DNA of 64,000 bases from Lates calcarifer (GCF_001640805.2 NC_066849.1:1622404-1686403); one strand, 5' to 3'; counted from the first letter of the stretch, positions 45,905 through 57,624 are shown. A program made the numbers and translations. The notes: generated by a model not told the origin, from the letters alone.

Positions 45905-46100
45905 AGTGAACCGTCATCCCAGTCTCAGGTCACATGTACTCTGGGGCAGGTTTTCTTCAAGGACCTTTCTCAATTTAGTTGCACTCATCCATTCCTCAAT
46001 TCTGACCAGTCTCCCTATTCCTGCTGCTGGGAAGCTGTACCATAGCATCACCATGCCTCACCACTGGGATGTATTATCCAGATGATGCGCAGTGAACAAT
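45905..46100. repeat. Fragment of a dispersed DNA-transposon-type repeat
   Basis: The order CCCAGTCTCAGGTCACATGT, TCTGGGGCAGGTTTTCTTCA, TCCTCAATTCTGACCAGTCT, CCCTATTCCTGCTGCTGGG and CACCATGCCTCACCACTGGG matches a repeat I recall from many fish loci, part of a DNA transposon. Superfamily and borders are not certain. The apparent 79-codon frame over it is not a gene. Confidence 0.42.
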
Positions 46101-46274
46101 GTTCGCCAGACATAGTATTTGGAATTGTGTTCAAACTGTTAGTTTACCTTATAAGAGGTCAGCTCACTTTACTAAGCCAGCTAAGAGACACCATGTAAAT
46201 TATTTAGCTAGTGGTTTCCCCCTCTTTTAATAGATGCTTGCCTCCTCTCCCACCAGCCCTGTCCTAAATGAATA

Positions 46275-46601
46275 CGAGGTATGGCTATCAAATAAAGACA
46301 CTAATGCTGTAATACAATTTTATTGAACATAAACATTTTTCAGTGTCTTTCTCCTTCAACATACTCCCCTTCTGCATCAACACACCGCTGTATTCAGGTC
46401 TTCCACTGATCAGAGCAGTGCAGTAGGTCTTCTTTGGACAGTTGTCTTAGAACCTCTGTCGTTCTTTTCTTAACTTCTGACACAGACACAAAACATGTTC
46501 CTTTGAGCACAGATTTGATCTTAGGAAAAAGGAAAAAGTCACACTGTGTTAGATCAGGGGGAAAGAGATCAAGCACTGTGATTTGTTTTTGCCATACCTT
46601 G
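46275..46601 (-). mobile_element. 327-bp internally deleted mariner with TA duplication
   Basis: TA flanks both ends (46273-46274, 46602-46603). The left terminus CGAGGTATGGC matches the reverse complement of the right terminus CAAGGTATGGC at 10 of 11 positions, after which the ends diverge. The minus-strand frame encodes the mariner transposase C-terminus: TVLDLFPPDLTQCDFFLFPK, SVLKGTCFVSVSEVKKRTTE and LSKEDLLHCSDQWK. The PPDL motif carries the third catalytic Asp of DD34D. Everything upstream, including the first two Asp residues and the DNA-binding domain, is missing, and the remaining transposase sequence starts directly next to one terminus. This is the form of a MITE derived by internal deletion. 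Confidence 0.85.
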
Positions 46602-49319
46602 TATATCCTGGTTCAATGAGTGTACAAATAGAGACAGGATTGATATCAACTCTGCATTTCACTCCTGGAAAGACGGGTTACAGGACATTTAGGTAGTTAT
46701 TTGACCATTTACCTTTGTTACCTCTTCCATATTTGGATAACCTTTTTTACAGTCTGTCTGATCGTTGGAATGCTCATATTTCTTGCTCAGGATTGGACGA
46801 TATACAACTCTGTTATCCAGTTTTATTGCATTTTACTACCGCAGCTGGGTTTTAACCGGGTTAATCCCTTGAAGCTTTCATAAAATATTTCTTAGTAAAT
46901 AGTTAAAATCGCATCCGTTTTTTTTTTTTTTTTCTCTCCTAACAGTGGGTACTACCTTTTGGGTCACCGGTACTTTTTAAAGAACCACTCTAGACCGTGA
47001 GACACTTCAACTCAAGCTGATGGAGGTGGAGGAAACGCATTTTATCTTTTGCAGAATTACAAAAATTTGACACATTGATTTCATTTGAACTGATGTATAC
47101 AATTTGTTTTTGACATACATATCTCTCAAAAGCCAGATTGCCTTCATCCAATTTGCACTGATGATGTTTTTCTCTATTGCTCACTGCCTTTTTTTTTCCA
47201 TGTTTTCATTAGCATCCTCCTCACATGTATGTTGTTGTCATTTATCTCCATCCTCTTTTACTGTAATGTATGCCATACATTTGGTCCTCTTGACTTTGTC
47301 AAGCTTCTTACTTATAATACAGTTACTAGAAACAATGAATTTGACCATATTCTGAGGGCAGGAAGCTACTTATATAGATTTAGAAATGCATTAACTACAA
47401 ATGCAAATGTGCATTAGCACTAAGTGGCATCCTGAAGTAACATTACTAAAGCTTTTTATGTTCATTTTTTTTAAGTCGATCATGTTTAATGTACTCAAGC
47501 ACATTTGATTTGAGAAGAAGCAGTGACTGCAGGCTAATTTCTTTCATCTTTAATTTGTGGCTGTTTATATTCACATCAGTTAAACTGTGGGTGAAGGTTG
47601 TTCAGGGGTCAATATTTTAACCTTAATTTCAAATCCAACTGCACCCTGTAATCCTCATTGGTTTTATTTATTTAGTCTGAATAGTGAATGATCAATAAAA
47701 GGCTTCTAGCTTGTCCACTTACAGACATGACAACTTATAAAACATTTCAAATAAATGAAAAAGGTTTACAGCTGCTACTGCAATTTCCACGGGACAGATG
47801 TGTCACTTGATTATGACAAATTCCCAAACAGAAAATGGTTAAATTAACATGACATCATGATTGATCAAATTTAAAGAAATAGCAGCTCAGTGCCATTATC
47901 AGGCTGGGTTTGCCAATTGCTTAGCACCAAAATCAAGTTTGATTGCATCCTTGTAGGTAAAAAAAAAGTAGTAAGAGTTTTTTATTCTGCGTTCGACTGG
48001 GCAAATCAGACACGTCTACATTTGATGCAAGACACTGCTTGACCTCATGTTTACAATGCAAATTGAGGTAGGCTCTCTTGTTTTCAGTTGTTATTGTTTG
48101 AGATGTTGCAGTTTAACTGAAGTACCATAATGTCAACTTGTCTAAAGTGAGCTTTGTTCGGCCTATTGACAGCAGGTCACATACTGGATGAAAGCAATTT
48201 GCTTCTCAACACTTGATGCCACATACAATGCCAATCAAAGGACCCACTTTTTTTTCACTCACGGGATTAGGGCAAATCAGCCTCTGTAGCTTGATAAATG
48301 CTCTGGAACAGTCACCCTTTTCAACTCATTTGAGTTTGTAGTCCTGTGTTAGATGCTTATCCTGTTAGCTAACAATTACAACCTAAATAAGACAAAGTTA
48401 AACCCCTGCATTTGCCAGTGAGCCCCCACCCCCTCCTTTCCAAAACATCCTGCAAGTTTTTCATCTCTCCCCCTCTCTCTCACACACAGACTCACATATT
48501 CCAGCTTCCTCGCTCCAACACACACTCACATTGAGGTGCTTTCAAGTGCTTCTCAAGTGTTTTTTGAGGATATCCATAGTGCTGTGAATAATGGCTTGTT
48601 TCTCATCCATTATGTTGAGGCCTAAGCAGATCATAGCACATTATGGGTGGAGAAACAACCTGTAAATGATACAAGTGCTTTGCTTTCACCCAGAAAGAGT
48701 CTGTATTCCGGCATGTCAGACACAATTACATCAGAGGAGAGCAGTGTGGAGGAGTGGGTAAGAGAAAAAGGAAACCAAAAGCGATAAGGGGTGGCGGGTG
48801 ATGGAGGGAAACACCAGCACTCTTCAGTTCTGCTATCATTAATGCATACTTGGGACAAGTCATTCCAAATTTCAGCAAAAGCTGTCTGCTGACCAGAGAG
48901 GAGTGAGACTTGCTGCATCAATCACACACCAAAAAAGAAAAAGAAAGAAAAAATAGTATTGTTTTAACTCAAAGTTTGGGTGACCGAGTTTCTACACCAA
49001 GGAACAATATGGGTGTGTAGGTGTTGGGTGAAGCAAATGACTTTAAATTAGTACCCAAGATGCAGGTTGTACAGAGATGCCAGTTTATCCCTGGCTTTAC
49101 ATGGACAGCAAAAGTGATCTTAGTAAGAGTAAATTTTGTTTGAATATGGAGACTGAGCAAGAGGGAATGGGGTAGCTCAAGGAGAAGTAGTAGTGAGAAG
49201 AATAGAACAAGGTATGTGGATTTTATATTTATATTCAATATTAAATTTAATTACTATTATTCAACAATGAATGAAAAATCCAATCATAAAAATAAAACTA
49301 TTTTCATGGTGGAAGCAGT
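46602..49319. other. No recognisable gene
   Basis: A T17-18 run lies near 46917-46934 and a CT-rich patch near 48455-48500. Frames at 46990-47355 and 48631-49238 are not recognisable. No transposon motif seen. Confidence 0.4.
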
Positions 49320-50560
49320 CTCACTGCCTGAGGAAAGAATTTACTCCTGTCTTGTGATACAGCAGTGTGTTGTTTGCCAGATAGCAACAGGCTCTGGCTG
49401 GGGGATGCTTTCTATGGCTCTTCTTTAAATGTTGACAAAAACATACCTTACCAGGGTGGAGATGTATAATGACCACAATAGGTTCACTGTGATGTTGATT
49501 CCCAGCAACCTAAAACTGTTCACCTGCTCCACCTCAGATGTAGACAGTGTGTCAACAATTAGCTTGTTAGCTTTGCTGACGTTAAGGAGTAGGTTGTTCT
49601 TCTTGCAGCACTAGATTGTTGATTTCCTCCTAATATGAATTCTCACCATTGTTTACAAGCTAGCTAATGATGGTGGTGTCGTCTGCAACTTCACAAAAGT
49701 GTTCTCTCCATATCTGGGAATGCAGTCATGGGTGTGCAGTGTGAGCAGGAGGGGGCTGCAGCACACAACCCTGGGGGCGGGGGGGGGGCTCCAGTGTTTA
49801 GCACCAGAGTGGTATTGTCTTGAGTCTATTTGTGAGGAGGTCAAATGTCCATTTGTAGAGTATAGTGCTCCAGTTTGCCAGTTTCAGTTTCATGGGGTAG
49901 ACTATACTGACTGCTGAGCTTGAATCGATAAACAACATTGTGATGTAGAAGTTGTTATTTTCAAGGTGTGTGGAGACTGAGTGAAGGGTAGTGGACATTG
50001 CATCCTCTGTGTATCTATTGGTTCTGAATGCAAATTGTGGGGGTCCAGACTGGCTGGATGTTGCCTTTGATGTACAGGAGAACCAGCTTCTCAAGCACTT
50101 CATCTCAGTGGCATTGACTGCCACAGGGTGGTAGACAAGACACTGCAGACTTTTAGGTAGAGGGACAATGGTGGCTGTCTTGAAGCAGGTGGCAACACCC
50201 TACTGTGACAGTGATACAGAAATGTCAGTAATAACATCAGCCTGCTGATTGGCATGTTTTTTTTTTTAGTATACAACCAGTAATGTTATCAGGCCCAGCA
50301 GTTTTACTCCTATTCACTCCCATCAGGATTCTTTTCACATCAACTATCGATACTGACAGTGCAAGATCTTCTGGAGGCAGGGTAGATTGAGACTTTTGTA
50401 GGGGAACTCAAAACAAGTACATAATATATTAAACTCATCTGGCAGCGTGACCTCACACATGGTGGAGGTGCTCCTGTTTTTGTAGCCTGTGATATTCTGG
50501 ATCACCTGCCACATATCCTTGGTGCTGTAGTGTATAGCACTACTCCAATGTAGTTGACCT
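49320..50560 (-). mobile_element. Rex1-like LINE relic with frameshift in the FADD box
   Basis: The minus-strand order starts near 50560 with the linker upstream of RT, KDMWQVIQNITGYK and STMCEVTLPDEFN. RT follows in the frame 49798-50124: a KCLRSWFSCTSKATSSQSGP segment, QFAFRTNRYTEDAMSTTLHS, MLFIDSSSAVSIVYPMKLKL and LYKWTFDLLTNRLK. The frame 49653-49844 continues SPLLLTLHTHDCIPRY and then NTFVKLQTTPPSL. The last is KFADDTT read one base out of register, because one T is missing (AAGTTGCAGACGAC for the family AAGTTTGCAGACGAC). The 3' part continues to about 49320 with stops. A G9-10 run near 49781-49790 also disrupts the frame. Confidence 0.8.
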
Positions 50561-50584
50561 TGCTATAAAATGACGGAGACAAAT

Positions 50585-50875
50585 TATTGTCTCTCCTCCC
50601 CTCTGTTCTCCATCTCATTCCTCCTCCTCCCACCAGATTCTCTCCCTCCTCCTATTTCGCCTCATTTTCTCTACAGTGCTTATCAAAGGGCACTTAATTG
50701 GAGGAGTCATTTTGACAGAGGCAGGGAATCTCTTTCTCTTTTCCCCTTTTCCCTGGTTCTTTTTCTTTCTCTTCATCTCTTTCACCCTTGAGTCTGTTTC
50801 CCTGTCACTTTCCTTCTCCTTATCCATGCTGTCCTCCCACCCTCCTGTCTTCTCACCCTTCTTCATATTCATGTC
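50585..50875 (+). repeat. Pyrimidine-rich asymmetric tract
   Basis: Almost continuous C/T-rich blocks (CTCTCCTCCCCTCTGTTCTC, CCTCCTCCTCCCACC, TCTCTTTTCCCCTTTTCCC, TTCTTTTTCTTTCTCTTCATC) make long open frames on both strands that look like low-complexity proteins. No gene is implied; it is a strand-asymmetric tract. Confidence 0.6.
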
Positions 50876-51784
50876 TCATGTGTAATAAGCCTGGACTGTT
50901 GTGGGCCTTGAGGCACTTCCACTTGTTGACCTCATGGTGTGGGTTTAAAGTTGATTTAACTCTACGCCAGGTTACTCTCCATCCTTACACCCTCCACTTC
51001 ACAGGCAAAATATATGAATCACTTGTTCCACTGATCACTTGAGGATAGAGATGGCTTGCAAAGCAACAGGTCAATAAGGCCAAAATATGAATAACATGGC
51101 AAAAGTGTGCCAGCATGCAAAGTTGGTGCACTAATTCACCTGATTTTTAAATGAATTGTTTTGAAAAGAACAGGCTTTGCATTTCTCTAATCACAATGTA
51201 AAGCTGCACTAGACAGTTTCACCTGTAGAAATGGAATGTGTTTGAGGTTTTAAAATTTCAAATCCCAGGAATCCAGAAAACTACAAGTCAAACTTTATGT
51301 TCACTATAATTAACGTCAAAATTTCTTATTTGTAGTAGTAGTTAACGGGTTACGAATGTGTTATTTCCAGGAAATGGCGACTATGCATACCTTGTTTCAT
51401 TTACATTTTTGGGAACTGGAACTTACGTGACAGTGGTTACCCATTATAGTGAACATTTTTGTAAAATTTAAAATTGATCAATATGAGGAAATGAAGTGAA
51501 GACTTCTCAAATAAGTCTGTGCTTTTAAATGCATTACAACACCATGAGAAAGTAACTTTGACAACAGTTCAGTTGTTGGAAATATATGGAAATCACTGGA
51601 TGCCTGGAAGGGAGAGAAAAAACATTCAAAAAGCTTGTTTGTTATGACCCTGGATCAAGGAAATCAACATGGAGGAGTGGGACTGCACCTTCGCAAAGCA
51701 ATGATTGGCAAAGCAACATTTATTGCAAGCAAAATATGACAAAAGAAACTGAAAATGGTGATGCTCAATCCCACATGGTCTACT
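50876..51784. other. No recognisable gene or repeat
   Basis: AT-rich spacer; the 118-codon plus-strand frame at 51586-51942 overlaps the antisense of the Gypsy integrase fragment and is a shadow of it at its 3' end. Confidence 0.4.
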
Positions 51785-52145
51785 GTGCTAAGCCTGCAAA
51801 GCAAACCCTGAGGGGGGCAAAAGTACCAGTTCTTTGTCCCCTAGAGGGAACACTTGATGCCTTTTCTTTTTATCGTACCATCCCTTCAACTTTTCTTGAG
51901 ACTCAATCATGTTTTGCCTGGTCAATTCACAGGCCTTTATAAGCGTAGAATGGAAATTACACACAAAGTCTAAGAGGTTATGAGAGGGAGGCAGTTTCAA
52001 AGGACCCTGCACAGTAAGGCCAAACACCAGGTCAGCTGGACTGAAACCATATGACTCTTGGGTCACTTCTCTAACTGCAAACAAGAGTTAAAAGGTTCCA
52101 TCATCACAATCTTTCTCAAACTCTTTACAGTAGTTTTGCAACTTG
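51785..52145 (-). pseudogene. Ty3/Gypsy integrase C-terminal fragment
   Basis: The minus-strand frame 51788-52084 reads LFAVREVTQESYGFSPADLV then FGLTVQGPLKLPPSHN, ELTRQNMIESQEKLKGWYDK and QVFPLGDKELVLLPPSGFAL. This is the end of the integrase core (the LFAxREVPQxSTGFSPxxLVFG motif) and the small C-terminal domain with the GDxVLxLLP strand. It differs in sequence from the integrase piece at 24728-25135, so at least two Gypsy lineages have left scraps in the window. Both sides are truncated. Confidence 0.82.
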
Positions 52146-53521
52146 AGTGTCTGATGGAACCTCTAGGGTTCCCTGGGGTTCTTGAGATAAACTTGGCTGA
52201 CTCATTTGTAATCATGAATGGTGACCGTTATCTAGAAAAAAATGCCATGCTTCAAACTGAACAGTATAATGAAAGTAGAGCTCTTTAAAACAGAAATAGC
52301 ATTAATTCACAAAACTTCAATTTAGATCCTAATTACAGCATAATTATGAAAATGAAGAACCTGCAATTTAGAGGGCTACCTAAGATACTGTACCTGAGTT
52401 GGTATCAATGCCTCATTTCTGTGACAGAAAAAAGAGCAGGGCTGGGGGCAGGTGGTTTTGGTAATACAATAATGAAATAAATGCTCTCGACACATAATTT
52501 CCTGTGATTTTCCTTATGTAATAATTCATTCTGTGTGGCTAACCCCAGCTGTTTGGCTGTTAACCTGCAAACCTACCATGGTATCACACTTGCAGTACAG
52601 TGTGTTACAGTTCAGTGCAGTGTGAAACATCATGAAATAGAGAGACATTTAAAAAAATTATTGAAAAATACATTTGTTTCACATTATAGGTCCAAATTGA
52701 TTTGGAACCGGTCCAAGAGTCATATTGTTTGAATAATACATGCCACAAATTTGCCTCACTTCTTCTGAGCACACGTTCATTAGAGAAACAATGCAAGAGG
52801 TGTTTAAACTCTAACTTCTTGAAATTTTTTTGTTTCAGGGAAATAAAATGCTAGACTAGGAGCCTGCAAAAAACTTCTCCTTTTTTTTTTTCTCTACTCT
52901 TGTGTTTCACTCATCAAACAGAATATGCACTCTATATTTCTGTTATAGCACAGCACTTTGTGTATCAAGGTAGCTACCACTGTCCATGCTTACTATGTAT
53001 GATCCATGTTCTTTGGAAGGCAGAGATCTTATACTATCATATTATACTAAGTAAACAAGAAACATAAGTTCTATTTCATCCCTTCTGACTGCCAGAGGCA
53101 CATCTCTGACTTTTGCATGTGCAGGTTGAGTATTTTAACAAAGTCACTCATGATACTAGATTAGTCCTTGTAATTGTAAATTTCTTTCTTTATGACCATT
53201 TGTGACATCTAAACCACTTACTTATTTACATTCTCATCAAGATGTAAATTCTGTAGGATACCCCAAGTGTGAAAGATAACCCTAGAGGTGGGGTGCCACT
53301 TCTGGTGGCAGACAAAGGGGTGCCAAAGGGCAAACAAGATCACTGACAATTTGTTCACCTTGAGGGGTGTTCCTCAGGCATATAAGTTTAGATATCCCTA
53401 TGTTCAGGGTTTTTTGCCATCTCCTGACTACTCGGGTGGTGATTAACCTTTTCTTTGCAGCAGCTGAAAATTTCCACAACATCCTCTTCTGGCTTTGCAG
53501 GTTCACTACTGTGGTAGTTTA
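52146..53521. other. No recognisable gene or repeat
   Basis: AT-rich, with a T10 run near 52881-52891. Short frames at 52058-52288, 52535-52732 and 53282-53576 have no recognised domains. Confidence 0.4.
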
Positions 53522-53790
53522 ACCTTCCTGTTGTGTTCGGGTCAAATTGGACCGATTTACAACTTAAAAGACTCATAAATATTGTGTTTTACATCTAATT
53601 GCCTCAAGGCCTTATGATATCCTCCACACTGTGCACTTGAACATATAAAAGTGATGATCACCACTTTCATTGAATTTTGAGTGTTGTAGTCAACCTTGTT
53701 ACACCGGTGGTGTTCCCGGTCAAAAGTGACCGCCATAGGAAATGAATGGGTTTCAGCACTGTATACAGTGCTGAAAAGAAACAAGGTTGT
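53522..53790. mobile_element. piggyBac-like non-autonomous element end
   Basis: The motif TTAACCTTCCTGTTGTGTTC at about 53519-53538, continuing GGGTCAAATTGGACCG, has the TTAA-plus-terminus form of a fish repeat usually classed with piggyBac. A second related phrase, GGTCAAAAGTGACCG, occurs about 180 bp downstream. I could not locate a matching right TTAA terminus, so the extent is uncertain. Confidence 0.45.
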
Positions 53791-54089
53791 TTTTTTTTCC
53801 CTCTATTAATGATGAGTAATAGGCAGCTCTGGTAGGGCCTTCTTATATGTCTTAAGATTATCTTGACAGACCAAAGGGGATTCTTCCAGTTTGGTGGATT
53901 CCATATCCTGTCAAGTTTTGTGTGGGCAGCCCCTACAGTTTTTTTTATATATTAAATAAATTACTCATTAACCCAAAGTAAGGAGTTATCATATAAATGC
54001 AGGTATCAAACTTATTGAACAATTCCTGCTTCACAAATATCTGCAATTATAAGTTTACACACTATGTGTAAATCAAAGGCCATTTAAAC

Positions 54090-54091
<2 letters not shown>

Positions 54092-54123
<32 letters not shown>
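54092..54123 (+). repeat. (CT)n microsatellite
   Basis: About 16 uninterrupted CT units, followed by a short (AC)n tract, immediately upstream of the Tc1-like element. Confidence 0.95.
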
Positions 54124-54128
<5 letters not shown>

Positions 54129-54152
54129 CACACACACGTATATACACATATA

Positions 54153-55325
54153 CAGTGGTGCTTGAACGTTTGTGAACCCTTTAGAATTTTTTTCTGTTTC
54201 TTCATACATATAAATAAAACATCATTGGATTTTCAAGCAAGTCCTAAAAGTAGAATAAGAGAATTCAATTAAACCAAAACTAAAATACTATGCTTGATAA
54301 TTTATTTATTTAGGCAAATGGTCTAGTATTACATATCTGTAAGTGGCAACAGTATGTGCACCTCTGGAATTAGCAGTTATTTTGAAGAATAGAGAATAGA
54401 GTCAGGTGTTTTCAGTCAGTTGTGAATGTACGCCCTGTTTTATTTTTAAAAAAGTTCAAGGAAGTTCAAGTTCAAGACCATTGTTACCCTCCCCAGGAGT
54501 GGGTGACCAGCAAAGATCATGACAAGAGCAATGTGTTTAATAGTTGATGAAGTCACACATGAACCTAGCATAATTTCTTAGCAACTGAAAGCCTCTTTCA
54601 CATTGGCTAATGTTGATGTTCTGAGTCCACCATCAGGAGAAGAATGAACAACAGTGGTGCATATGGCAGGGTTGCAAGGGGAAAGCCACTGCTCTCCAAA
54701 AAGAAGATCGCTGCCCATTTGCAGTTTGCTAACGTCATCACATGGACAAGCCAGAAGGCTACTGAGGAAAAAAAAAAAAAAACTGTCAGGACATCTGTCC
54801 GTGAACTGAACTGAAAGAGAAAATGGGTCATGCAGCAAGACAGTGACCCTAAGCACACAAGTTGTTCTATCAAAAATGGCCAAGTTTTAGCCAAGTCAAA
54901 AGTCCTGACCTGAATCCAGTCAAAATGTTGTGGAAGGACCTGAAGTGAGCAGTTCATGTGAGGAAATCCACCAGCAGTTGAAGCTGTTTTGTTTGGAGGA
55001 ATGGGCTAAAATGTCTCCACACTGATGTGCAGGACTGATCAACAGTTACTGGAAATGTTTAGTTGGCAGTTATTGCTGCACAAGGGGGTCACACTAGATA
55101 CTGAAAGCAAATTTTCACATACTTATGCCACTCATAGATATTTAATACTGGAACATTTTCCTCAAAATTATATGATCTAATACACCATTTTTGTCTCATT
55201 TGTTTAATTGAGTTCTTTTTATCTGTGTTTTGGAGGGAAATGATACTCTCCTCAAAATGTAAATAATATTTTTTCTGATTATGTTTTTTAATTGTGTGTA
55301 CAACCCCTAATTTTCAAGACAGAGG
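54153..55325 (+). mobile_element. Tc1-like transposon with internal deletions
   Basis: The left end CAGTGGTGCTTGAACGTTTG follows a TA (54151-54152) and continues TGAACCCTTTAGAATTTTT. The right end is eroded but TTTTCAAGACAGAGG at 55311-55325 still resembles the inverted left end. Transposase fragments read GRVARGKPLLSKKKIAA-type sequence near 54665-54720. An A15 run at 54768-54782 replaces the centre of the gene, and then come VRTSVRELN, MQQDSDPKHTSCS and SPDLNPVKMLWKDLK. The last motif normally ends NPIEML; here the catalytic Glu codon is AAA (54922-54924), giving Lys. The DNA-binding domain is also deleted near 54455. It is the same family as the copy at 25601-27748. Confidence 0.85.
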
Positions 55326-55783
55326 AAAATGTTAAATATAGATATAGATAAATATGTTCCCAATAGGGGTGTCACAATATATTCAGAGGGGACGATACAT
55401 GAAACTGGGTTTTTAACACAATTTTTAAGAAAACATCAATGACTGGAAGAATTGTCTGTTTGACTGAGAATCACAAAATGCAAAACAATGCTGGTGCATT
55501 GTGAAATGTGTGTGATCTTCTAACTGAACTTCTTTCCACAAGTGGAACATGGAAAATAAAAACACTTTAAATAACAAAACTAAATAAAACTAAGGTATTC
55601 TTTAAGTGCCAACAATAAATGCAAACCATAATCAAATTACTCAAAGTGCAGAGACTGACCAAATATTTCTTCAAGCATGATACAGAGCCAAGAGATGGTT
55701 ACAACTGCACAGCCCAGCTTAATATATGGTCATGTTATTGTTCAATAATATAAGCATGTGTACTTTCTCTGGCAGCAGGAGAC

Positions 55784-56245
55784 CTCTGGGCACTAACCAT
55801 GTCTCCTGCAGTTGAAAAGACACACTCCCTTGGAACAGAGTTAGCAGGGACAGAGAGGTATGCTTTAAACAGGAAAGGATATTGAGAACAGTTTTCTCTC
55901 CAACACATCAGAGAGCAGCTAGTGAGTAGGATAGAGGCCTCTCTCCTGTAGTTTGCACTTTACCTCTTGATCTGTTGAGACTGTTCTGGCTCAGCAGAGA
56001 AAGCACCCCCTTGCAGATCCTCAAGTGCCATCTTCTTGGAAGCAAGTTCTGTCATTTCCGGCTCAGCTCCCAGAGCCCTGTCTCCTCCATGTGTTGGACA
56101 GTGAGCTCCAACTGCTGCCTCTTGTCTCCTCTCTTCAGCTGTGGTCTTTAAACTACAGAAACACTGACGTTAGCCTTAATAAGCAGCAAAGAGCCCCCCT
56201 CTCCCTCTCAACACACATGCACATTCACTCTGATGCTCTCATCTC

Positions 56246-56290
<45 letters not shown>

Positions 56291-57405
56291 GACACACACA
56301 AAAGGAGGAAAGCAATTTAAAGTGATAAATACCTGGTTTTGCTGTAACTGTTTTGCCTTATCCTATATCCTCAGAAAGACTGCCTCGCGCTGGTTATGGT
56401 CTAGCTGCAGTACAGTCCAGAATCTAGGATCCAGCACTGCACTCTCCAGCAGATAATTGTATGCATCCACACTGTGTCCGCCTGTAATATTACAGAGGAT
56501 TCCCCTCTTTGTGTCAGCCATGGTGGTGGAATCGCCATTGTTAGGTGTCATGCTCTGTTCAGTCATGCTCTTCAGTGCGACAGTGACCCACTGTGGGGCT
56601 CTTCTCCTCACATAAGGCTGTGGTGACTGTATTCAAAGGATTGAGCAGCTTCACAAGGTCTTCTGATATCGCAGCTGTCCAGTGTATCAATGTTGCAGGC
56701 ATTTTGTCTTATCTCTGGGCTGGTGAGAGCTGGTGAGAGCTGCTGATACAGCAGCCTGCTGCTCCAGGTAACGATCCAGCTATATCTGAGGTGGTGTTCT
56801 ATCGCAAGGTTAACGCCCATGATTAACTTGTGTCTTGGCAGCTGCAGCAGCTTCTGCTTTGACATCAACACCATGGTAGCTGTTGAACGCCAATAAAAAA
56901 AAGCAGCCACATCTCACCCTCCGAACTAATGAGTGACCCACGCTACACCGAGGGCAGATTGGGTAGCAGTTTTATCATGTGCGCAAAGAACTTTGTGCGG
57001 CTTCAATCCTGCCTCGCATGGTGCTACTTCCATATTATATCTATTCCATATATCAGTCACAATAGCGATGCCATGTTTTGGTCAGTGACAGCTTCTTGTA
57101 AAACCTGAACTGTGGAAGTTGAGATGCAAAGGCATTTGTCAGCATTGTTTGGCCTTCTGCTGTTTTCTTCATAGGCGTGGTTGATTTTAGTAGAGCTGTG
57201 GTGGTTCTGTAGGTATCTTTGCATACTCCTCATGTTAGCTATGGTGTACGGCACTGTTTTTTTTACAGTGTTTACATATTGCTTGTGTCTTATCTGTCAC
57301 TCTATCTATGTTTATTTTTTCTACCAGATACATAAAATGCTGCCACACAAACAGTTTTAAAGTAGCGGGGGCATCTTCTATACTAATTTTGTCAGTCATG
57401 CTAGT
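55784..57405 (-). pseudogene. ZBED-like hAT transposase pseudogene
   Basis: The N-terminus (57405 down to about 57060) has a BED-type zinc finger split by a frameshift: TDKTQAICKHCKKN, then in the next frame VPYTIANMRSMQRYLQNHHS, giving the C-x2-C...H pattern. The middle portion (56905-56340) contains TSPEIRQNACNIDTLDSCDI, MTPNNGDSTTMADTKRGILC and LLESAVLDPRFWTVLQLDHN followed by QREAVFLRI, the LDPRFK-type region of hAT proteins. The C-terminal hAT dimerisation signature is at about 55866-55784: FKAYLSVPANSVPRECVFST then AGDMVSAQRS. Much of the RNase H-like catalytic core between the BED finger and the SPEIRQN segment is missing, and stops interrupt all parts. Host genes such as ZBED1 share these domains, but the terminal repeats, frameshifts and stops indicate a transposon relic. 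Confidence 0.8.
56249..56286 (+). repeat. (CA)n microsatellite
   Basis: About 19 uninterrupted CA units, followed by CAGACAGACACACACA. It lies inside the hAT relic and produces an artefactual His/Thr-rich open frame on the plus strand. Confidence 0.95.
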
Positions 57406-57624
57406 TGCAGCTGGATACTGTCTTGGGAGAAAGCTTTTCTCCTGCTGAGAATATCAGACTGTTTATGTGCGAGATCTCGTGTCACGAGACACACACCTTG
57501 TACCTGATATGTAGAAGGAATATACCATATAGGCAAACATACTGCACATACCTTAAATAGGGTTAAAATCCAAGCTCCTACCTCCTCTTCTTCTTCTTTG
57601 CACGTTAAAAAAGATCTTTTGCAG

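Larger units (their letters stand above)
55366..57500 (-). mobile_element. hAT transposon (ZBED-like), decayed
   Basis: The segment starts with ATAGGGGTGTCACAATATATTC, a hAT-type terminus, and ends near a CGAGATCTCGTGTCACGAGAC stretch that also contains TGTCACGAGA. Between them, the minus strand carries the pieces of a hAT transposase in the correct order (BED finger, middle, dimerisation domain). A (CA)n tract at 56249-56286 lies inside. The element begins about 40 bp after the Tc1-like copy ends. No clear 8-bp target duplication was found, and the right border is approximate. Confidence 0.7.

Noticed and set aside
50585..50885. Overlapping open frames on both strands in a pyrimidine-rich tract
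   Set aside because: Translation is low-complexity (Ser/Phe/Pro-rich or Lys/Glu-rich), explained by C/T composition and not by coding selection.
56025..56456. 143-codon plus-strand frame
   Set aside because: It runs through a CA microsatellite and the antisense of hAT transposase; no domain or splice support.
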